Source: Tsukamurella paurometabola (lineage in GTDB: Bacteria > Actinomycetota > Actinomycetes > Mycobacteriales > Mycobacteriaceae). Taken from it: 64,000 nucleotides of DNA. The notes below the pieces were generated by a model. It was not told the DNA's origin. It worked only from the letters and a program-made list of their open reading frames with translations, and searched no databases. A program made the position numbers and the translations under genes. The stretch covers positions 3,194,850 through 3,258,849 of the forward strand of contig NZ_LR131273.1 of assembly GCF_900631615.1 (NCBI RefSeq), given 5' to 3'. Shown here one piece after another: positions 43,263-53,736 of the stretch (position 1 is the first letter of the stretch; the number at the start of each line of letters is the position of its first letter).

Positions 43263-44474
43263 CTACGCAGTGACGTGATGCGCCGAATGGCCGACGGCCG
43301 CCTCTTCGTTCAGGGCGCGCATGAATTTGGCCTGGCTCGCGTCGCCACGGCGGGCTGCGCGCTCGCGGCCGCCCGGCAGCTGGTTGAGGGCGGATTCGAC
43401 GAGGTGGAGCGGGATACGCAGGGCGGGATACCAGGGGAGGGTCGGCGGGACGCCGAGCTCCTTCATCGCCGCCGCGCCCAGGTAGGCGGTCGCGATCGAC
43501 AGGTGCTGCGAACGGGCGATCCTGCGCCTGAGCCCGGTGAGCGGCCCGAACTCCCACCGCATCGGGTCATCCGCCATCGGCTGCGCGAGCGCCCGGCTCG
43601 TCTCGTCCGGCGTGGACAGCGCCCGGGAGGTCTGGAACAGGATCCGTAGGCTGTCGCGGAAGCTGTGCGGCAGGAAGTCGTCGTGCACGCCCATGAGCCT
43701 TCCGACGTATCTCGTCAGGTGCGCGGCGGCCTCGTACTCCCTCGGGTGCGCGAGCATTCCGATCCCGATGCCCGTGGCGACGGGCGCGATGAGCGCGCCC
43801 ACCAGTGTGGCCGCCATATCGGTCTGGTTGATCGGCAGGCCGTAGGTCTCGTAATCCCAATCGGGGAGTGCCATGACGTGCCGTCGCACCACCGAATGGA
43901 TGAATCGCACGTGCAGTGTGGACCGGTAGCCCGGTCCGCCCGGCCGCAACCCGTCGGGCACGATCACGTCGAGCGCCCACTGGGAGGTCTCCGCGAATCG
44001 CTTGTTCGACCCCTTCTCGAGCGCACCGGTGCGGAGCAGGGTCTGATTGAAGCCGGAGAACAGGTATCCGCCCATGAGCGCAACGTCGCGGGCGATCGAG
44101 AAGCCGTCCGCGCCGCCGCTCCGCATGAGCTGGCCGCCGAGGAGGATCTTGTCCCAATCGACCCAGTCCGGCGCGGTCTCCATCTCCTCGAAGAACTCCC
44201 GCAGCATGTCGGGCGCCTCCGGGACGGACGCGATGCCCTCGTTCAGGGCCCGGTCGAACATCGGCTTGCGTGTCTCGCGATCCTGGTAGATCCAGTCGAC
44301 GAGCTCATCCATCGGTGCGTCGCCGACCGTGAGGAGCTCGCCGAACCGGCGGAACTCCGCCTCGGTGGGCTCCGGGAGGCGCAGCGCCAGGCTCACCATG
44401 CGGATGCCCGGTGGCACTCGCCGGGGACGGTCGGGATGACGCACGGGTACGTGCACGGGTGCTGGTGCGGACAT
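43263..44474 (-). CDS. Oxygenase-like MpaB/DUF2236-family protein
   Basis: 403 residues, mainly helical. The family pattern includes DKILLGGQLMRSGGADGFSI, a long run with TLHVRFIHSVVRRHVM (Arg-x2-His-x3-Arg-x-His), INQTDMAATLVGALIAP and a C-terminal LGVPPTLPWYPALRIPLHL. DUF2236/MpaB proteins include haem-dependent oxygenases related to rubber-cleaving Lcp, with His and Arg residues near the haem; here the HSVVRRH histidines are candidates. Substrate unknown. ATG 44474 is chosen over GTG 44480 because of the GAGGTGG just upstream. A dyad-rich region lies beyond at 44525-44554. Confidence 0.75.
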   Translation of the reverse strand: MSAPAPVHVPVRHPDRPRRVPPGIRMVSLALRLPEPTEAEFRRFGELLTVGDAPMDELVDWIYQDRETRKPMFDRALNEGIASVPEAPDMLREFFEEMETAPDWVDWDKILLGGQLMRSGGADGFSIARDVALMGGYLFSGFNQTLLRTGALEKGSNKRFAETSQWALDVIVPDGLRPGGPGYRSTLHVRFIHSVVRRHVMALPDWDYETYGLPINQTDMAATLVGALIAPVATGIGIGMLAHPREYEAAAHLTRYVGRLMGVHDDFLPHSFRDSLRILFQTSRALSTPDETSRALAQPMADDPMRWEFGPLTGLRRRIARSQHLSIATAYLGAAAMKELGVPPTLPWYPALRIPLHLVESALNQLPGGRERAARRGDASQAKFMRALNEEAAVGHSAHHVTA

Positions 44475-44524
44475 GTCCACCTCGTCGTTCGAGCGATCGG
44501 GCCTCGCATCTAAGTTAGCCGATG

Positions 44525-44554
44525 TTCTTCCATGGTGGGAGAATGTTCCTGAAC
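44525..44554 (-). promoter_or_regulatory. Dyad cluster upstream of the MpaB-like gene
   Basis: An imperfect dyad TTCT..CCA...TGG.AGAA (44525-44543) is followed by GTTC-CT-GAAC (44545-44554). It lies 50-80 bp upstream of the start at 44474 and is an operator candidate without a known regulator. Confidence 0.3.
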
Positions 44555-44574
44555 TTCCGGGCGCGGTCTCGGTG

Positions 44575-45330
44575 TCACGGTACGCACAACACGGTGAGCG
44601 CCACCACGGTCGCGAGCTCGATACCGAACCCCAGGACGTCGCCGCTGATCCCTCCGAAGCGGCGCACGCAGTGCCGCATCGCGACCGTCGCCAGGAGGAG
44701 GCCGACCGCCACGGCGAGGGGGCCCTGCCACGGGCGCTCCGGCGCCGTCGGCACCGCGGCGGCCAGAGCGAGGGCGATCCACAGGACCTGCGCCGCGAGG
44801 CCCTGGGTGCCCGCCGTGAGAGCCCCGAAGCCGTCGGGGTTCGACGGTGCCCAGCCCCTCCGGCACCCGAGTACGGCCGCCACCCGGGCGGCGCCCACGG
44901 CGACGCCGATCGCGAGCCACGCGCCGCGATCGGCGAGCGCGCCCACCGCGGCGGCTTCCGCCAGCAGGAGGAGCGTCAGCGCGGCGGCGCCGAACGGTCC
45001 GACGGTGCCCTGGCGCATGATCTCGCGCGCCCGCTCCGGCGGGCCGTAGCTGCCCAGGCCGTCCACACAGTCGGCGAATCCGTCGAGGTGCATGCCCCGC
45101 GTCACGAGCGCCCCGGTCGCGACGGCCAGGGCGCCGGCCAGCACCGTCGGGAGGCCCGCGGCGTGCGCGGCCCACGCGACCGCGACCACGACCGCCCCCA
45201 CGAGAGCACCCGCGAGCGGGACGCGGGCGATGATGCGGGCACCGTCGGCGCGCGTGACCGGACTCGGCTGCAGCGAGCCGGGCACGGGCAGCACCGTCAT
45301 CCAAGCGACGGTGGCGGCGAGGTGCCGCAC
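44575..45330 (-). CDS. cobS: Adenosylcobinamide-GDP ribazoletransferase
   Basis: 251 residues with several hydrophobic segments. CobS markers: TVLPVPGS at the N-terminus, RGMHLDGFADCVDGLGSYG near residue 78 with the Asp-rich metal site, REIMRQGTVGPFGAAALTLL and a C-terminal RRFGGISGDVLGFGIELATV. It joins adenosylcobinamide-GDP to alpha-ribazole at the membrane, the last step of B12 nucleotide-loop assembly. GTG 45330 lies one base after the CobUT stop, so it is translationally coupled. Confidence 0.92.
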   Translation of the reverse strand: MRHLAATVAWMTVLPVPGSLQPSPVTRADGARIIARVPLAGALVGAVVVAVAWAAHAAGLPTVLAGALAVATGALVTRGMHLDGFADCVDGLGSYGPPERAREIMRQGTVGPFGAAALTLLLLAEAAAVGALADRGAWLAIGVAVGAARVAAVLGCRRGWAPSNPDGFGALTAGTQGLAAQVLWIALALAAAVPTAPERPWQGPLAVAVGLLLATVAMRHCVRRFGGISGDVLGFGIELATVVALTVLCVP

Positions 45331-45331
45331 G

Positions 45332-47014
45332 TCAGTCGGCGGCCTTCCCGGAGACGCCGGCGGCGTCGAACGTGGCCATCTCGCCGAGCACGGCCACGGC
45401 GGAGCGGACGAGCGGCAGCGCGAGCGCCGCGCCGCTGCCCTCGCCGAGGCGCAGGCCCAGGTCAAGAAGCGGCTCGAGGTCCAGACGGTGCAGAGCGAGC
45501 GCGTGCGCGGGCTCGGGGCTCTTGTGCCCGGCGACCCACCAGCTGACCGCACCGGGCGCGAGATCGTTCGCGACCAGGGCCGCCGCCGTCACCACGACGC
45601 CGTCGAGGATCACCGGGGTGCGCCGGACCGCGGCCTGTGCCAGGAACCCGGCCATCGCGGCCAGGTCGGCGCCGGCGACGGTGCGCAGCAACGCCTTCGG
45701 GTTGCCCGTGTGCGGCCGCGCGCGGTACATGCCGTCGCGAACGGCGGCGGCCTTGCGCATCCACGCGTTGTCGTCGATGCCGGTGCCGCGGCCCACGACC
45801 AGCACGGGCTCGGTGTCGGTGAGCGCGCCCACCAGCACCGCCGCCGGAGTGGTGTTGCCGATGCCCATGTCGCCGGCGATGAGCAGGTCCGCGCCGGCGT
45901 CCACCTCCTCGTCGGCGATCCGGCGGCCCGCCGCGATCGCGGCGATCGTCTCCTCGTCCGTCATCGCGTCCGTCACGGCGATGTCGCCCGACGCGCGGCG
46001 GATCTTGTTGCGGCTCAAGTCCTCGCGAGTGTCGCCCGCAACGGCGATGTCCTCGATCCGGACCGTCGCCCCGGCCTGCGCGGCCAGCACGTTGATCGCC
46101 GCGCCGTCGGCGGCGAAGTTCGCCACCATCTGCGCCGTCACCTCCGGCGGGTACGCGGACACCCCGCCCGCCGCGACGCCGTGATCGCCGGCGAAGACGA
46201 CGATGCGCGCGCGCTCGAACTGCTTCGGCGGGCACACGCCCTGGCAGGCCGCGATCCACTCGCCGAGCTGCTCCAGGCGGCCCAGTGAGCCCGCCGGCTT
46301 GGTCAGCTCCAGCTGGCGGTCGCGGGCCTCGCGGCCGACGAAGGGGTCGGGCGGGGAGAGCTGGGGGAAGGAGAGCGGGTCGGCGCCCGGCTCGAACGGC
46401 GGGAGCACGATCGGCGGTGCCGCCGGGACCTCCGGAACCTCTTTGACCAGGTGCGGAGCGGGTGCCGCAGGGGCGATCCCCGTGCCGGGGAGCGGCGCAC
46501 CGTCGAGCGCGACCGGGATGCCGGCGACGACGAGCTCGGCCCGGTCGGCGATCGCCGCGAGCCTGGCGTTGAGTGCTCCCAGCAGGTCCTGGAAGACCCG
46601 GCCGGCGTGGGTCTCGGGGACGATCGACAGGCCCACCTCGGGACTCACGATCACCAATTCGCCGGCATAGGCCGCCGCGGCGGCGACCAGGCCGTCGAGG
46701 TCGGCGTTCACGTTCTCGGGCGTCTTCCACCCGGCGGCGTCGAGCCGCGCGGCGAGCCAGCCGCCCACGTCGTCGATGAGTGTGGGCACGGAGCCCTCGG
46801 ACAGCACGGCGCGCAGGTCCTGCGTCTCCACCGTCGACCACGATGACGGGCGCCGGTCGCGGTGCGCGGCGACGCGCGCGGCCAGGTCGGGGTCGCCGTC
46901 GGGCCGCGGCGCCGTGGCGACGTACCGGACGAGACTTCCGGATGCGGCGATCAGCTGCTCGGCGCGGGCGGACTTGCCGGAGCGGACCCCGCCGAGAACG
47001 AGGGTGAGCGCCAC
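45332..47014 (-). CDS. cobUT: Fused CobU-CobT: cobinamide kinase/guanylyltransferase and DMB phosphoribosyltransferase
   Basis: 560 residues. Residues 1-175 are CobU: P-loop [14 protein letters not shown], a [12 protein letters not shown] start of the guanylylation region, and [20 protein letters not shown] near 120. A Pro-rich linker (residues 180-215) leads to Cob[50 protein letters not shown] and [15 protein letters not shown] with the catalytic Glu. The fusion puts both ends of the nucleotide-loop assembly (GDP-cobinamide and alpha-ribazole phosphate supply) on one chain, ahead of cobS. Confidence 0.92.
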   Translation of the reverse strand: MALTLVLGGVRSGKSARAEQLIAASGSLVRYVATAPRPDGDPDLAARVAAHRDRRPSSWSTVETQDLRAVLSEGSVPTLIDDVGGWLAARLDAAGWKTPENVNADLDGLVAAAAAYAGELVIVSPEVGLSIVPETHAGRVFQDLLGALNARLAAIADRAELVVAGIPVALDGAPLPGTGIAPAAPAPHLVKEVPEVPAAPPIVLPPFEPGADPLSFPQLSPPDPFVGREARDRQLELTKPAGSLGRLEQLGEWIAACQGVCPPKQFERARIVVFAGDHGVAAGGVSAYPPEVTAQMVANFAADGAAINVLAAQAGATVRIEDIAVAGDTREDLSRNKIRRASGDIAVTDAMTDEETIAAIAAGRRIADEEVDAGADLLIAGDMGIGNTTPAAVLVGALTDTEPVLVVGRGTGIDDNAWMRKAAAVRDGMYRARPHTGNPKALLRTVAGADLAAMAGFLAQAAVRRTPVILDGVVVTAAALVANDLAPGAVSWWVAGHKSPEPAHALALHRLDLEPLLDLGLRLGEGSGAALALPLVRSAVAVLGEMATFDAAGVSGKAAD

Positions 47015-47017
47015 GGG

Positions 47018-47704
47018 CTAGACCGCGTCGCCCGGCTTGACCCGCGGCCGCGGGATACGCATGCGCCGCAGCTGGGTGGAGCGCATGAAGGCGTACCAAC
47101 CGAGGCGGAAGCCCGTCTCCGTGGTGTCCGGCCAGCGCTCGCGGACGCGGTTGTTGACGCGGCGGCCGGTGAGGATGCCCTCGATCGCCATCACCGCGAC
47201 CATGACCAGCAGGATCAGCATGGGCACGCCCGCCATCTCCGGCCGGTTGGCGGTCACGAACATGAACACCATCACGACGACCGCGAACGGGATGAACATG
47301 GTGGAGACGTGGCGCTTCGCGTCGATCAGGTCGCGCACGTACGCCTTCACCGGGCCCTTGTCGCGGACGGGGAGGTACCGCTCATCGCCCTGCATCATGA
47401 GTTCGCGGCGCTCGTTGGCCTGCGTGCGGCGCTCCGCCGCGGCCGCCTTCCGCTCCTCCTTGCTCATGGAGTTGCGCAGTTCCTTCTTCCGCGCGCGGGC
47501 CTCCGCCCGCGTCATCGGCGCGGGCGCGACGGGGCCGCGCTTGCGCCCCTGCGCCTCGCGGCGGCTGGGCGTGGGGCGGCCCTTGCCCGGCGTCTGCGAG
47601 GGCTTGGCGAGGGAATCGGCGGCGGGCTCGGCGGCGCCGTCGGCTGCCGCGGCCTCGGCCGCCTCGGAGGTCGATTCGTCGGCCTTCTGCCAGGGGAGTT
47701 TCAC
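47018..47704 (-). CDS. DUF3043-type membrane protein (Rv2206-like)
   Basis: 228 residues. A charged N-terminus rich in Ala/Glu and Arg/Lys (TRAEARARKKELRNSMSKEE) precedes two membrane helices (STMFIPFAVVVMVFMFVTA and VPMLILLVMVAVMAIEGIL) and a basic cytoplasmic C-terminus. Function unknown. The stop is three bases before the CobUT start, so it heads the cobalamin operon, as Rv2206 heads cobT-cobS in M. tuberculosis. Start GTG 47704 (MKLPWQKADES). Confidence 0.82.
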   Translation of the reverse strand: MKLPWQKADESTSEAAEAAAADGAAEPAADSLAKPSQTPGKGRPTPSRREAQGRKRGPVAPAPMTRAEARARKKELRNSMSKEERKAAAAERRTQANERRELMMQGDERYLPVRDKGPVKAYVRDLIDAKRHVSTMFIPFAVVVMVFMFVTANRPEMAGVPMLILLVMVAVMAIEGILTGRRVNNRVRERWPDTTETGFRLGWYAFMRSTQLRRMRIPRPRVKPGDAV

Positions 47705-47825
47705 GCCGTCCAGGGTATTCGATCGCGCCGGGTGCGCCACGACGCGGGTGATGCTGACTCCCGGGAATGCGCGGCGGGGGAGTACCGTTGAAGCAGACAC
47801 CGACGTGCGTCTGTGAGGAGAACCT

Positions 47826-48173
47826 ATGACTACTGCTGAGAGCGAAACCACCGGTGTGGTGCTGACCGAGGCCGCTGCCTCGAAGGCGAAGGCGCTGCTG
47901 GACCAGGAGGGTCGGGACGACCTGTCGCTGCGCATCGAGGTGCAGCCGGGCGGATGTGCGGGTCTGCGGTACCAGCTGTACTTCGACGATCGCACTCTCG
48001 ACGGTGACGTGGTGTCCGAGTTCGGCGGCGTGAACCTGTCGGTCGACCGGATGAGCGTTCCGTTCCTGATCGGCGCGAAGATCGACTTCGTCGACACGAT
48101 CGAGAAGCAGGGCTTCACCATCGACAACCCGAACGCCACGGGCTCGTGCGCCTGCGGCGATTCGTTCAACTGA
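47826..48173 (+). CDS. A-type iron-sulfur carrier (HesB/IscA/ErpA family)
   Basis: 115 residues. The three cluster-ligating Cys are visible: PGGCAGLRY near residue 40 and the C-x-C in GSCACGDSF at the C-terminus. The fold segment EAAASKAKALLDQEGRDDLS starts the domain. The protein delivers [Fe-S] clusters to apo-targets. Its genomic position near the cytochrome bc1 and LipA genes is consistent with that need. ATG 47826 follows GAGGAGAAC. Divergent from the cobalamin operon. Confidence 0.9.
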   Translation: MTTAESETTGVVLTEAAASKAKALLDQEGRDDLSLRIEVQPGGCAGLRYQLYFDDRTLDGDVVSEFGGVNLSVDRMSVPFLIGAKIDFVDTIEKQGFTIDNPNATGSCACGDSFN

Positions 48174-48184
48174 CGCACGACTGA

Positions 48185-49246
<1,062 letters not shown>

Positions 49247-49259
49247 GTCACAAACCTGA

Positions 49260-49291
49260 TTACCGGCGAGTAACCTACGGTATCGTAGGTT
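49260..49291 (+). promoter_or_regulatory. Overlapping operators and -10 box of the hemolysin III gene
   Basis: TTACCGGCGAGTAA (49260-49273) matches 34201-34214 in reverse complement. AACCTACG-GTAT-CGTAGGTT (49272-49291) is a perfect 8-bp dyad that spans TATCGT (49281-49286), a -10 box seven bases before ATG 49293. Binding here would directly block a leaderless promoter. Confidence 0.6.
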
Positions 49292-49292
49292 C

Positions 49293-49949
49293 ATGACGAT
49301 CGCCGGTGCCCCCGAGGCCAAGCCGCGCCTGCGGGGCGTGATCCACCAGTTCGGTGCGCTCGGCGCCGCCGTGCTAGGGGTGCCGCTCGTCGTCGCGGGC
49401 TTCCGCGAGAGCGCCGCCGCCGGCCTCAGCCTGCTCGTGTACGCGATCACCGTGATCGGCGTCTTCGGGGTGAGCGCCGCCTACCACCGGGGGAAGTGGA
49501 CCGACGCGCAGCGCATCTGGATGAAGCGCGCCGACCACTGCATGATCTTCGTCTTCATCGCGGGCAGCTACACGCCCATCGCGGTGCTCGCGCTGCCGTC
49601 GTCCGTCGCGCGCTGGGTGCTCGCCGTCGTCTGGGGCGGCGCCCTGGCCGGTGTCGCGCTGAAGGTGCTCTGGCCGCACGCGCCGCGGTGGGTCGGAGTG
49701 CCGCTCTACATCGCCCTCGGCTGGGTCGTCGTCGCCGTTGCCGGCGACCTCGTGCGCGGCGCCGGCTGGACCGCGGCGGTCCTGCTGGCCGTCGGCGGTG
49801 TGCTCTACAGCGGGGGAGCGGTGCTGTATGCGACCCGCTGGCCGAATCCCTGGCCCGCCGTCTTCGGGCACCACGAGTTCTTCCACGCCGCGACCGTCGT
49901 CGCCGCGCTGTGCCACTACATCGCCATGTGGATCACGCTGCTGCGCTGA
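49293..49949 (+). CDS. Hemolysin III/PAQR-type membrane protein
   Basis: 218 residues with seven hydrophobic segments. PAQR/HlyIII family marks: [11 protein letters not shown] near residue 65 (Ser and His), [20 protein letters not shown] near 85 (Asp-His) and [19 protein letters not shown] near the end (His-x3-His). These His and Asp ligate zinc in the family. Membrane protein of uncertain role; hemolysis is historical. Regulation by the operator overlapping its start is likely. Confidence 0.87.
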   Translation: MTIAGAPEAKPRLRGVIHQFGALGAAVLGVPLVVAGFRESAAAGLSLLVYAITVIGVFGVSAAYHRGKWTDAQRIWMKRADHCMIFVFIAGSYTPIAVLALPSSVARWVLAVVWGGALAGVALKVLWPHAPRWVGVPLYIALGWVVVAVAGDLVRGAGWTAAVLLAVGGVLYSGGAVLYATRWPNPWPAVFGHHEFFHAATVVAALCHYIAMWITLLR

Positions 49950-50088
49950 TCGTCCGTGCAACCGCGGCCGTGGGAACTCGGGGCGGCGCACGGCCGAGAT
50001 CGAATCGAGCGAAGGCCGCGCCTCGTCCGACCTTGACCTTGACGCGGCGCCAACGTGTGTACTGCTTCCATCGGCACAGGAGGCAGAG

Positions 50089-50841
50089 ATGAGAATCGGC
50101 GACATCGCCCGCATCGTCGGGGTCTCGACCCGCACGATCAGGCACTACCACCGGATCGGGCTGGTCGCGGAGCCCGCGCGCGAGTCGAACGGGTACCGGA
50201 CCTATGCACTGGCCGATGTGGTTCTCCTCCTCCGGATCCGGCGGCTCGCCGAGGCCGGCATGTCGCTCGATGAGATCGCCGACGTGCTCGACGGCGACGA
50301 ACGGCACCGCGACCTCGACGAGGTGCTCGCGGAACTGGATGCGGATCTCGCACGCCAGGAGCAGTTGATCCGGGAACGCCGGCGCAGTCTGGCGCAGTTG
50401 CGCGTCACCGCAGCGGGCGCAGTGGTATCCGGACGGGTCGACGCGATCGCGCGGCGGATCGCTGCAGTATACGACCCCGATGGTGCAGCCGGGCGCATGG
50501 AACTGGCCGTCATGGAAGTGCTGACCAGCGTCGTCCCCGGGGCGATAGAGCTGTACGAGGCCGCGCTCGACGATCCGGCGATCGGTGCGGCGTCCGGCGA
50601 CATCGCTGCTGAGTTCGACGCGCTCACCACCGTGGAGCCCGACGCGCCGCAGGTCCGCGCGCTCGCGGAACGGCTCGTCGCGGCCGCGGGCGGACTCGCC
50701 GTTCAGGCCGGCGCCGTTACGGATGTCGTGCGGATCGCGCCGGACGACGTGACCGCATGGTTCGACTCCGCGGAGTGGATGTCCGCCGCGCAGCGGCGCT
50801 GCATCGAACTCGTGATGCGCGGATTGGAGGCGCGGCGATGA
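50089..50841 (+). CDS. MerR-family transcriptional regulator
   Basis: 250 residues. The N-terminal MerR DNA-binding domain is clear: MRIGDIARIVGVSTRTIRHY, HRIGLVAEPARESNGYRTYA and LLLRIRRLAEAGMSLDEIAD. A helical dimerisation segment (EVLAELDADLARQEQLIRER) follows, then an Ala-rich effector-like domain with no Cys metal site, so organic effectors are more likely. ATG 50089 follows AGGAGG. Its stop overlaps the ATG of the next gene (ATGA), so the two are a coupled unit. Confidence 0.87.
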   Translation: MRIGDIARIVGVSTRTIRHYHRIGLVAEPARESNGYRTYALADVVLLLRIRRLAEAGMSLDEIADVLDGDERHRDLDEVLAELDADLARQEQLIRERRRSLAQLRVTAAGAVVSGRVDAIARRIAAVYDPDGAAGRMELAVMEVLTSVVPGAIELYEAALDDPAIGAASGDIAAEFDALTTVEPDAPQVRALAERLVAAAGGLAVQAGAVTDVVRIAPDDVTAWFDSAEWMSAAQRRCIELVMRGLEARR

Positions 50842-51491
50842 GTTTCTGGCGCGTTGAGGCCGCGCTCCGCAAGGTGCTGCCCGCGCGGGTCGTGACGATG
50901 CTGCTCGCCGAACCGCGGGGTGCGGTGGCCGTGTACCGCTGGATCCTCCGCAGGCGGCCGGCGGGGGAGGCGTTCTCGCACCACGGAGACGTCGTGATCC
51001 TGCTGTGGGTCATCGTCGCGATGACCGTCCTCGAAGGAGTCGTCGTCGAGGTACTGCTCCGGGTGATCCTCGGCCCGTCGCCGTGGGTGTGGATCGCATT
51101 GGGCCTCCACGCGTACGCGGTCTACATGATCGTCGCGGTGTACGCCGGGATGGTGACCCGCCCGCATTCGCTCGACGACGGTGCTCTGCACCTGCGGACC
51201 GGACTGGGCGCTGAGGTCGCCGTCGGACTGGAGGCGATCGACGTGGTGCACGCCGGGCGGTTCCCGGATTTCGACCGATCCGGCTGGAGGGTAGACGGCG
51301 ACGGGAATGCGACGCTCGCGCGCGGTGACGCGAACCTGCGGCTCGAGTTGGTGCCGGGTGCCCTCGTCGTCGTGAACGGCGTCGCGCGGAACGGAATCCG
51401 GGCGGTGCACGGCACCGTCGATGAGCCGCAGCGCCTGGCCGCGGCGGTGATGCGGGCGCGCGAGGCGGCTGCCGCGGTGCCGGAGCGCTGA
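50838..51491 (+). CDS. Small membrane protein co-translated with the MerR regulator
   Basis: 217 residues, not recognised. Two hydrophobic segments near residues 55-75 (VVILLWVIVAMTVLEGVVVE) and 85-105 (WVWIALGLHAYAVYMIVAVY) precede a soluble beta-rich domain (LHLRTGLGAEVAVGLEAIDV, NLRLELVPGALVVVNG). The layout resembles small membrane-anchored PH-like domains. The ATGA overlap suggests that the MerR protein and this protein work together or that the regulator controls its production. Confidence 0.7.
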   Translation: MSFWRVEAALRKVLPARVVTMLLAEPRGAVAVYRWILRRRPAGEAFSHHGDVVILLWVIVAMTVLEGVVVEVLLRVILGPSPWVWIALGLHAYAVYMIVAVYAGMVTRPHSLDDGALHLRTGLGAEVAVGLEAIDVVHAGRFPDFDRSGWRVDGDGNATLARGDANLRLELVPGALVVVNGVARNGIRAVHGTVDEPQRLAAAVMRAREAAAAVPER

Positions 51492-51540
51492 GGTCGGCGT
51501 CGCGGCCGACGCGGCACGCCGGGCAGCGCGAGCGCGACGG

Positions 51541-53505
51541 CTAGAGGCGGACGGGGTAGACCGGCTCCTCGATGGCGGGGTGGATGCGGTCCTCGACGAA
51601 GATGCCGTGCCACACCATGAACACCAGGACGGTCCAGATCCGTCGGGAGTGGTCTGTGCCGCCGGGCCAGCCCTCGGGGGCCTTGGCCTTGTGCTCGTCG
51701 AGCATCGCCAGCACGGCGCGACGGTCGATCCACTCGTCGGTCTGCGACTCCTCGATGACGTTCCGCGCCCAGTCGTACAGCTCCGGACCGGCCAACCAGT
51801 GCCGCAGCGGCACGGGGAAGCCGAGCTTCTTCCGGTGCAGCACGTGCGGCGGGATGATCTCCTCCAGCGCACGGCGCAGCGCGTACTTCGACGTGCCGCC
51901 GGCCAGCTTGAGGTCGGCGGGCAGGGTCTCCGCGACGCGGAAGACCTCCTTGTCCAGGAACGGGACGCGCAGCTCGAGCGAGTTGGCCATCGTCATCTTG
52001 TCGGCCTTGACCAGGATGTCGCCGCGCAGCCAGGTGAACTGGTCCAGGTGCTGCATCCGCTCGACGGGACCCCACCCGCGGGTCTTGGCGTAGATCGGCG
52101 CGGTCACGTCGGTGTGCGTCCACTCGGGCCGGAAGTCGCGCAGCACGTAGTCGAGCTGCGCGTCGTTGAACGACCGGGCGTTGCCGTAGTACCGCTCCTC
52201 GAGCGGCAGCGAGCCCCGCTGCAGCAGCGACTTGCCGCGCTTGCCCTCGGGCATCCGGTCGCCGATGCGGCCCGCGGTGCGCCGGGCCCAGGCCGGCAGC
52301 TTGTCGAACGGGGCGAGGGAGAGCGGTTCCTTGTAGATGGTGTAGCCGCCGAACAGCTCGTCGGCGCCCTCGCCCGACAGCACGACCTTGACGTGCTTGC
52401 GGGCCTCCTTGGCCAGGTAGTACAGCGGCACGAGTGAAGGGTCGGCCACCGGATCGTCGAGGTACCAGACGATGGCCGGGATCGCGTCGCGGAACTCCTC
52501 GGGGGAGACGGTCTTCACCACGTGCCGGGCGCCGATCGCCTCGGCGGACTCGGCGGCCACGTCGACCTCGCTGTAGCCCTCGCGCTGGAAACCGGTGGTG
52601 ATGGTGATCAGATCGGGGTTGTGCTGGATCGCCAGCGCCGCGACCGCCGTCGAATCGATGCCACCCGAGAGGAACGACCCGACGGTCACGTCGGCGCGCA
52701 TGTGCATCTTCACCGAGTCGCGCAGCGCGTCCGCGATATCGCGGTACACGGCCTTCGCCTCGGCGGACTCCAGCCCGCCCGCGAGGGGCTTCACCGGGAA
52801 GCGGGGCTCGAAGTAGCGCTGCCCGACGACCTCTCCGCCGGGGACCACGGTGGCGTAGCAGCCCGACTCGAGCCGGCGGATGCCCAGGTGCAGCGATTCG
52901 GGCTCGGGAACGTACTGCAGCACGGTGTAGTGCTGCACGGCGCGGGCATCGAGGCCCGGCTTCAGCCCCGCCTCGTCGGCCAGCGCGAGCACCGACTTCT
53001 TCTCCGACGAGAAGACGGTGCCCTTCGAGCCCGTCGCGACGTACAGGGGTTTGATGCCGAACGGGTCCCGCGCGAGGGTCAGCTCCCGCTTCTCGGTGTC
53101 CCAGATCGCGAAGGCGAACATGCCGCGCAGCTGTCCCAGCACCCCGTCGATGCCCCAGTGGTGGAATCCGGCGACGATCGGCTCGCCGTCTCCCTCGGTG
53201 CGGAACTCGGCGCCGAACTCGTCCGCGAGCCGCTGCCGCAACTCGAGGTAGTTGTAGATCTCGCCGTTGAACGTCAGGGCGTACCGGTCCGGGTTCTCGG
53301 GCGGGCCCCAGCGCAGCGGCTGGTGCGCGTGCTCGATGTCGATGAAGGCGAGGCGGTTGAAGCTCAGCGCCAGGTCGTCGTCGTGCCACGACCCACCGAA
53401 CTCGTCCGGGCCGCGGTGCCGCATGCACCGGCCGGCGGCGGTCACCGCGTCGACGACGTCGCCCGCGTGCTGATCGGCGGACAGGAATCCCAGGAGGCCA
53501 CACAC
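51541..53505 (-). CDS. asnB: Asparagine synthase (glutamine-hydrolysing)
   Basis: 654 residues. The N-terminal Ntn glutaminase domain starts CGLLGFLSA with Cys2 exposed after Met removal (GTG 53505), followed by HRGPDEFGG, SFNRLAFIDI and FNGEIYNYLEL. The C-terminal synthetase domain has the P-P loop SFLSGGIDSTAVAAL and LSGEGADELFGGYTIY. It makes asparagine from aspartate, glutamine and ATP. It is divergent from ctaC, the arrangement in M. tuberculosis. A CATACT box lies eight bases before the start. Confidence 0.93.
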   Translation of the reverse strand: MCGLLGFLSADQHAGDVVDAVTAAGRCMRHRGPDEFGGSWHDDDLALSFNRLAFIDIEHAHQPLRWGPPENPDRYALTFNGEIYNYLELRQRLADEFGAEFRTEGDGEPIVAGFHHWGIDGVLGQLRGMFAFAIWDTEKRELTLARDPFGIKPLYVATGSKGTVFSSEKKSVLALADEAGLKPGLDARAVQHYTVLQYVPEPESLHLGIRRLESGCYATVVPGGEVVGQRYFEPRFPVKPLAGGLESAEAKAVYRDIADALRDSVKMHMRADVTVGSFLSGGIDSTAVAALAIQHNPDLITITTGFQREGYSEVDVAAESAEAIGARHVVKTVSPEEFRDAIPAIVWYLDDPVADPSLVPLYYLAKEARKHVKVVLSGEGADELFGGYTIYKEPLSLAPFDKLPAWARRTAGRIGDRMPEGKRGKSLLQRGSLPLEERYYGNARSFNDAQLDYVLRDFRPEWTHTDVTAPIYAKTRGWGPVERMQHLDQFTWLRGDILVKADKMTMANSLELRVPFLDKEVFRVAETLPADLKLAGGTSKYALRRALEEIIPPHVLHRKKLGFPVPLRHWLAGPELYDWARNVIEESQTDEWIDRRAVLAMLDEHKAKAPEGWPGGTDHSRRIWTVLVFMVWHGIFVEDRIHPAIEEPVYPVRL

Positions 53506-53736
53506 GGTTGACCAGTATGCCGGAACGGGCGCCTTCCGCCGGAACGCCGCAGGCCCGTCACCCGGGCACGCGAAACGACGCGCCATTTGCCGACCCCGCA
53601 ACGTGGACCCCGTCCCGTTGGTCTACGCTGCGTAGTACAAGGGGAACGTGCAGCCCCGGCCGTGAGTTCCCGGACGGGGAGACGGTCCGGATCGGGCCCC
53701 GTAGCACTGACCGTGTTTCAGCAGGAAGGCGCGACA

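Noticed and set aside
44575-47704. Cobalamin riboswitch upstream of the cob operon
   Set aside because: No B12-box-like element is seen between 47704 and 47826 and the spacer is too short for the full aptamer.
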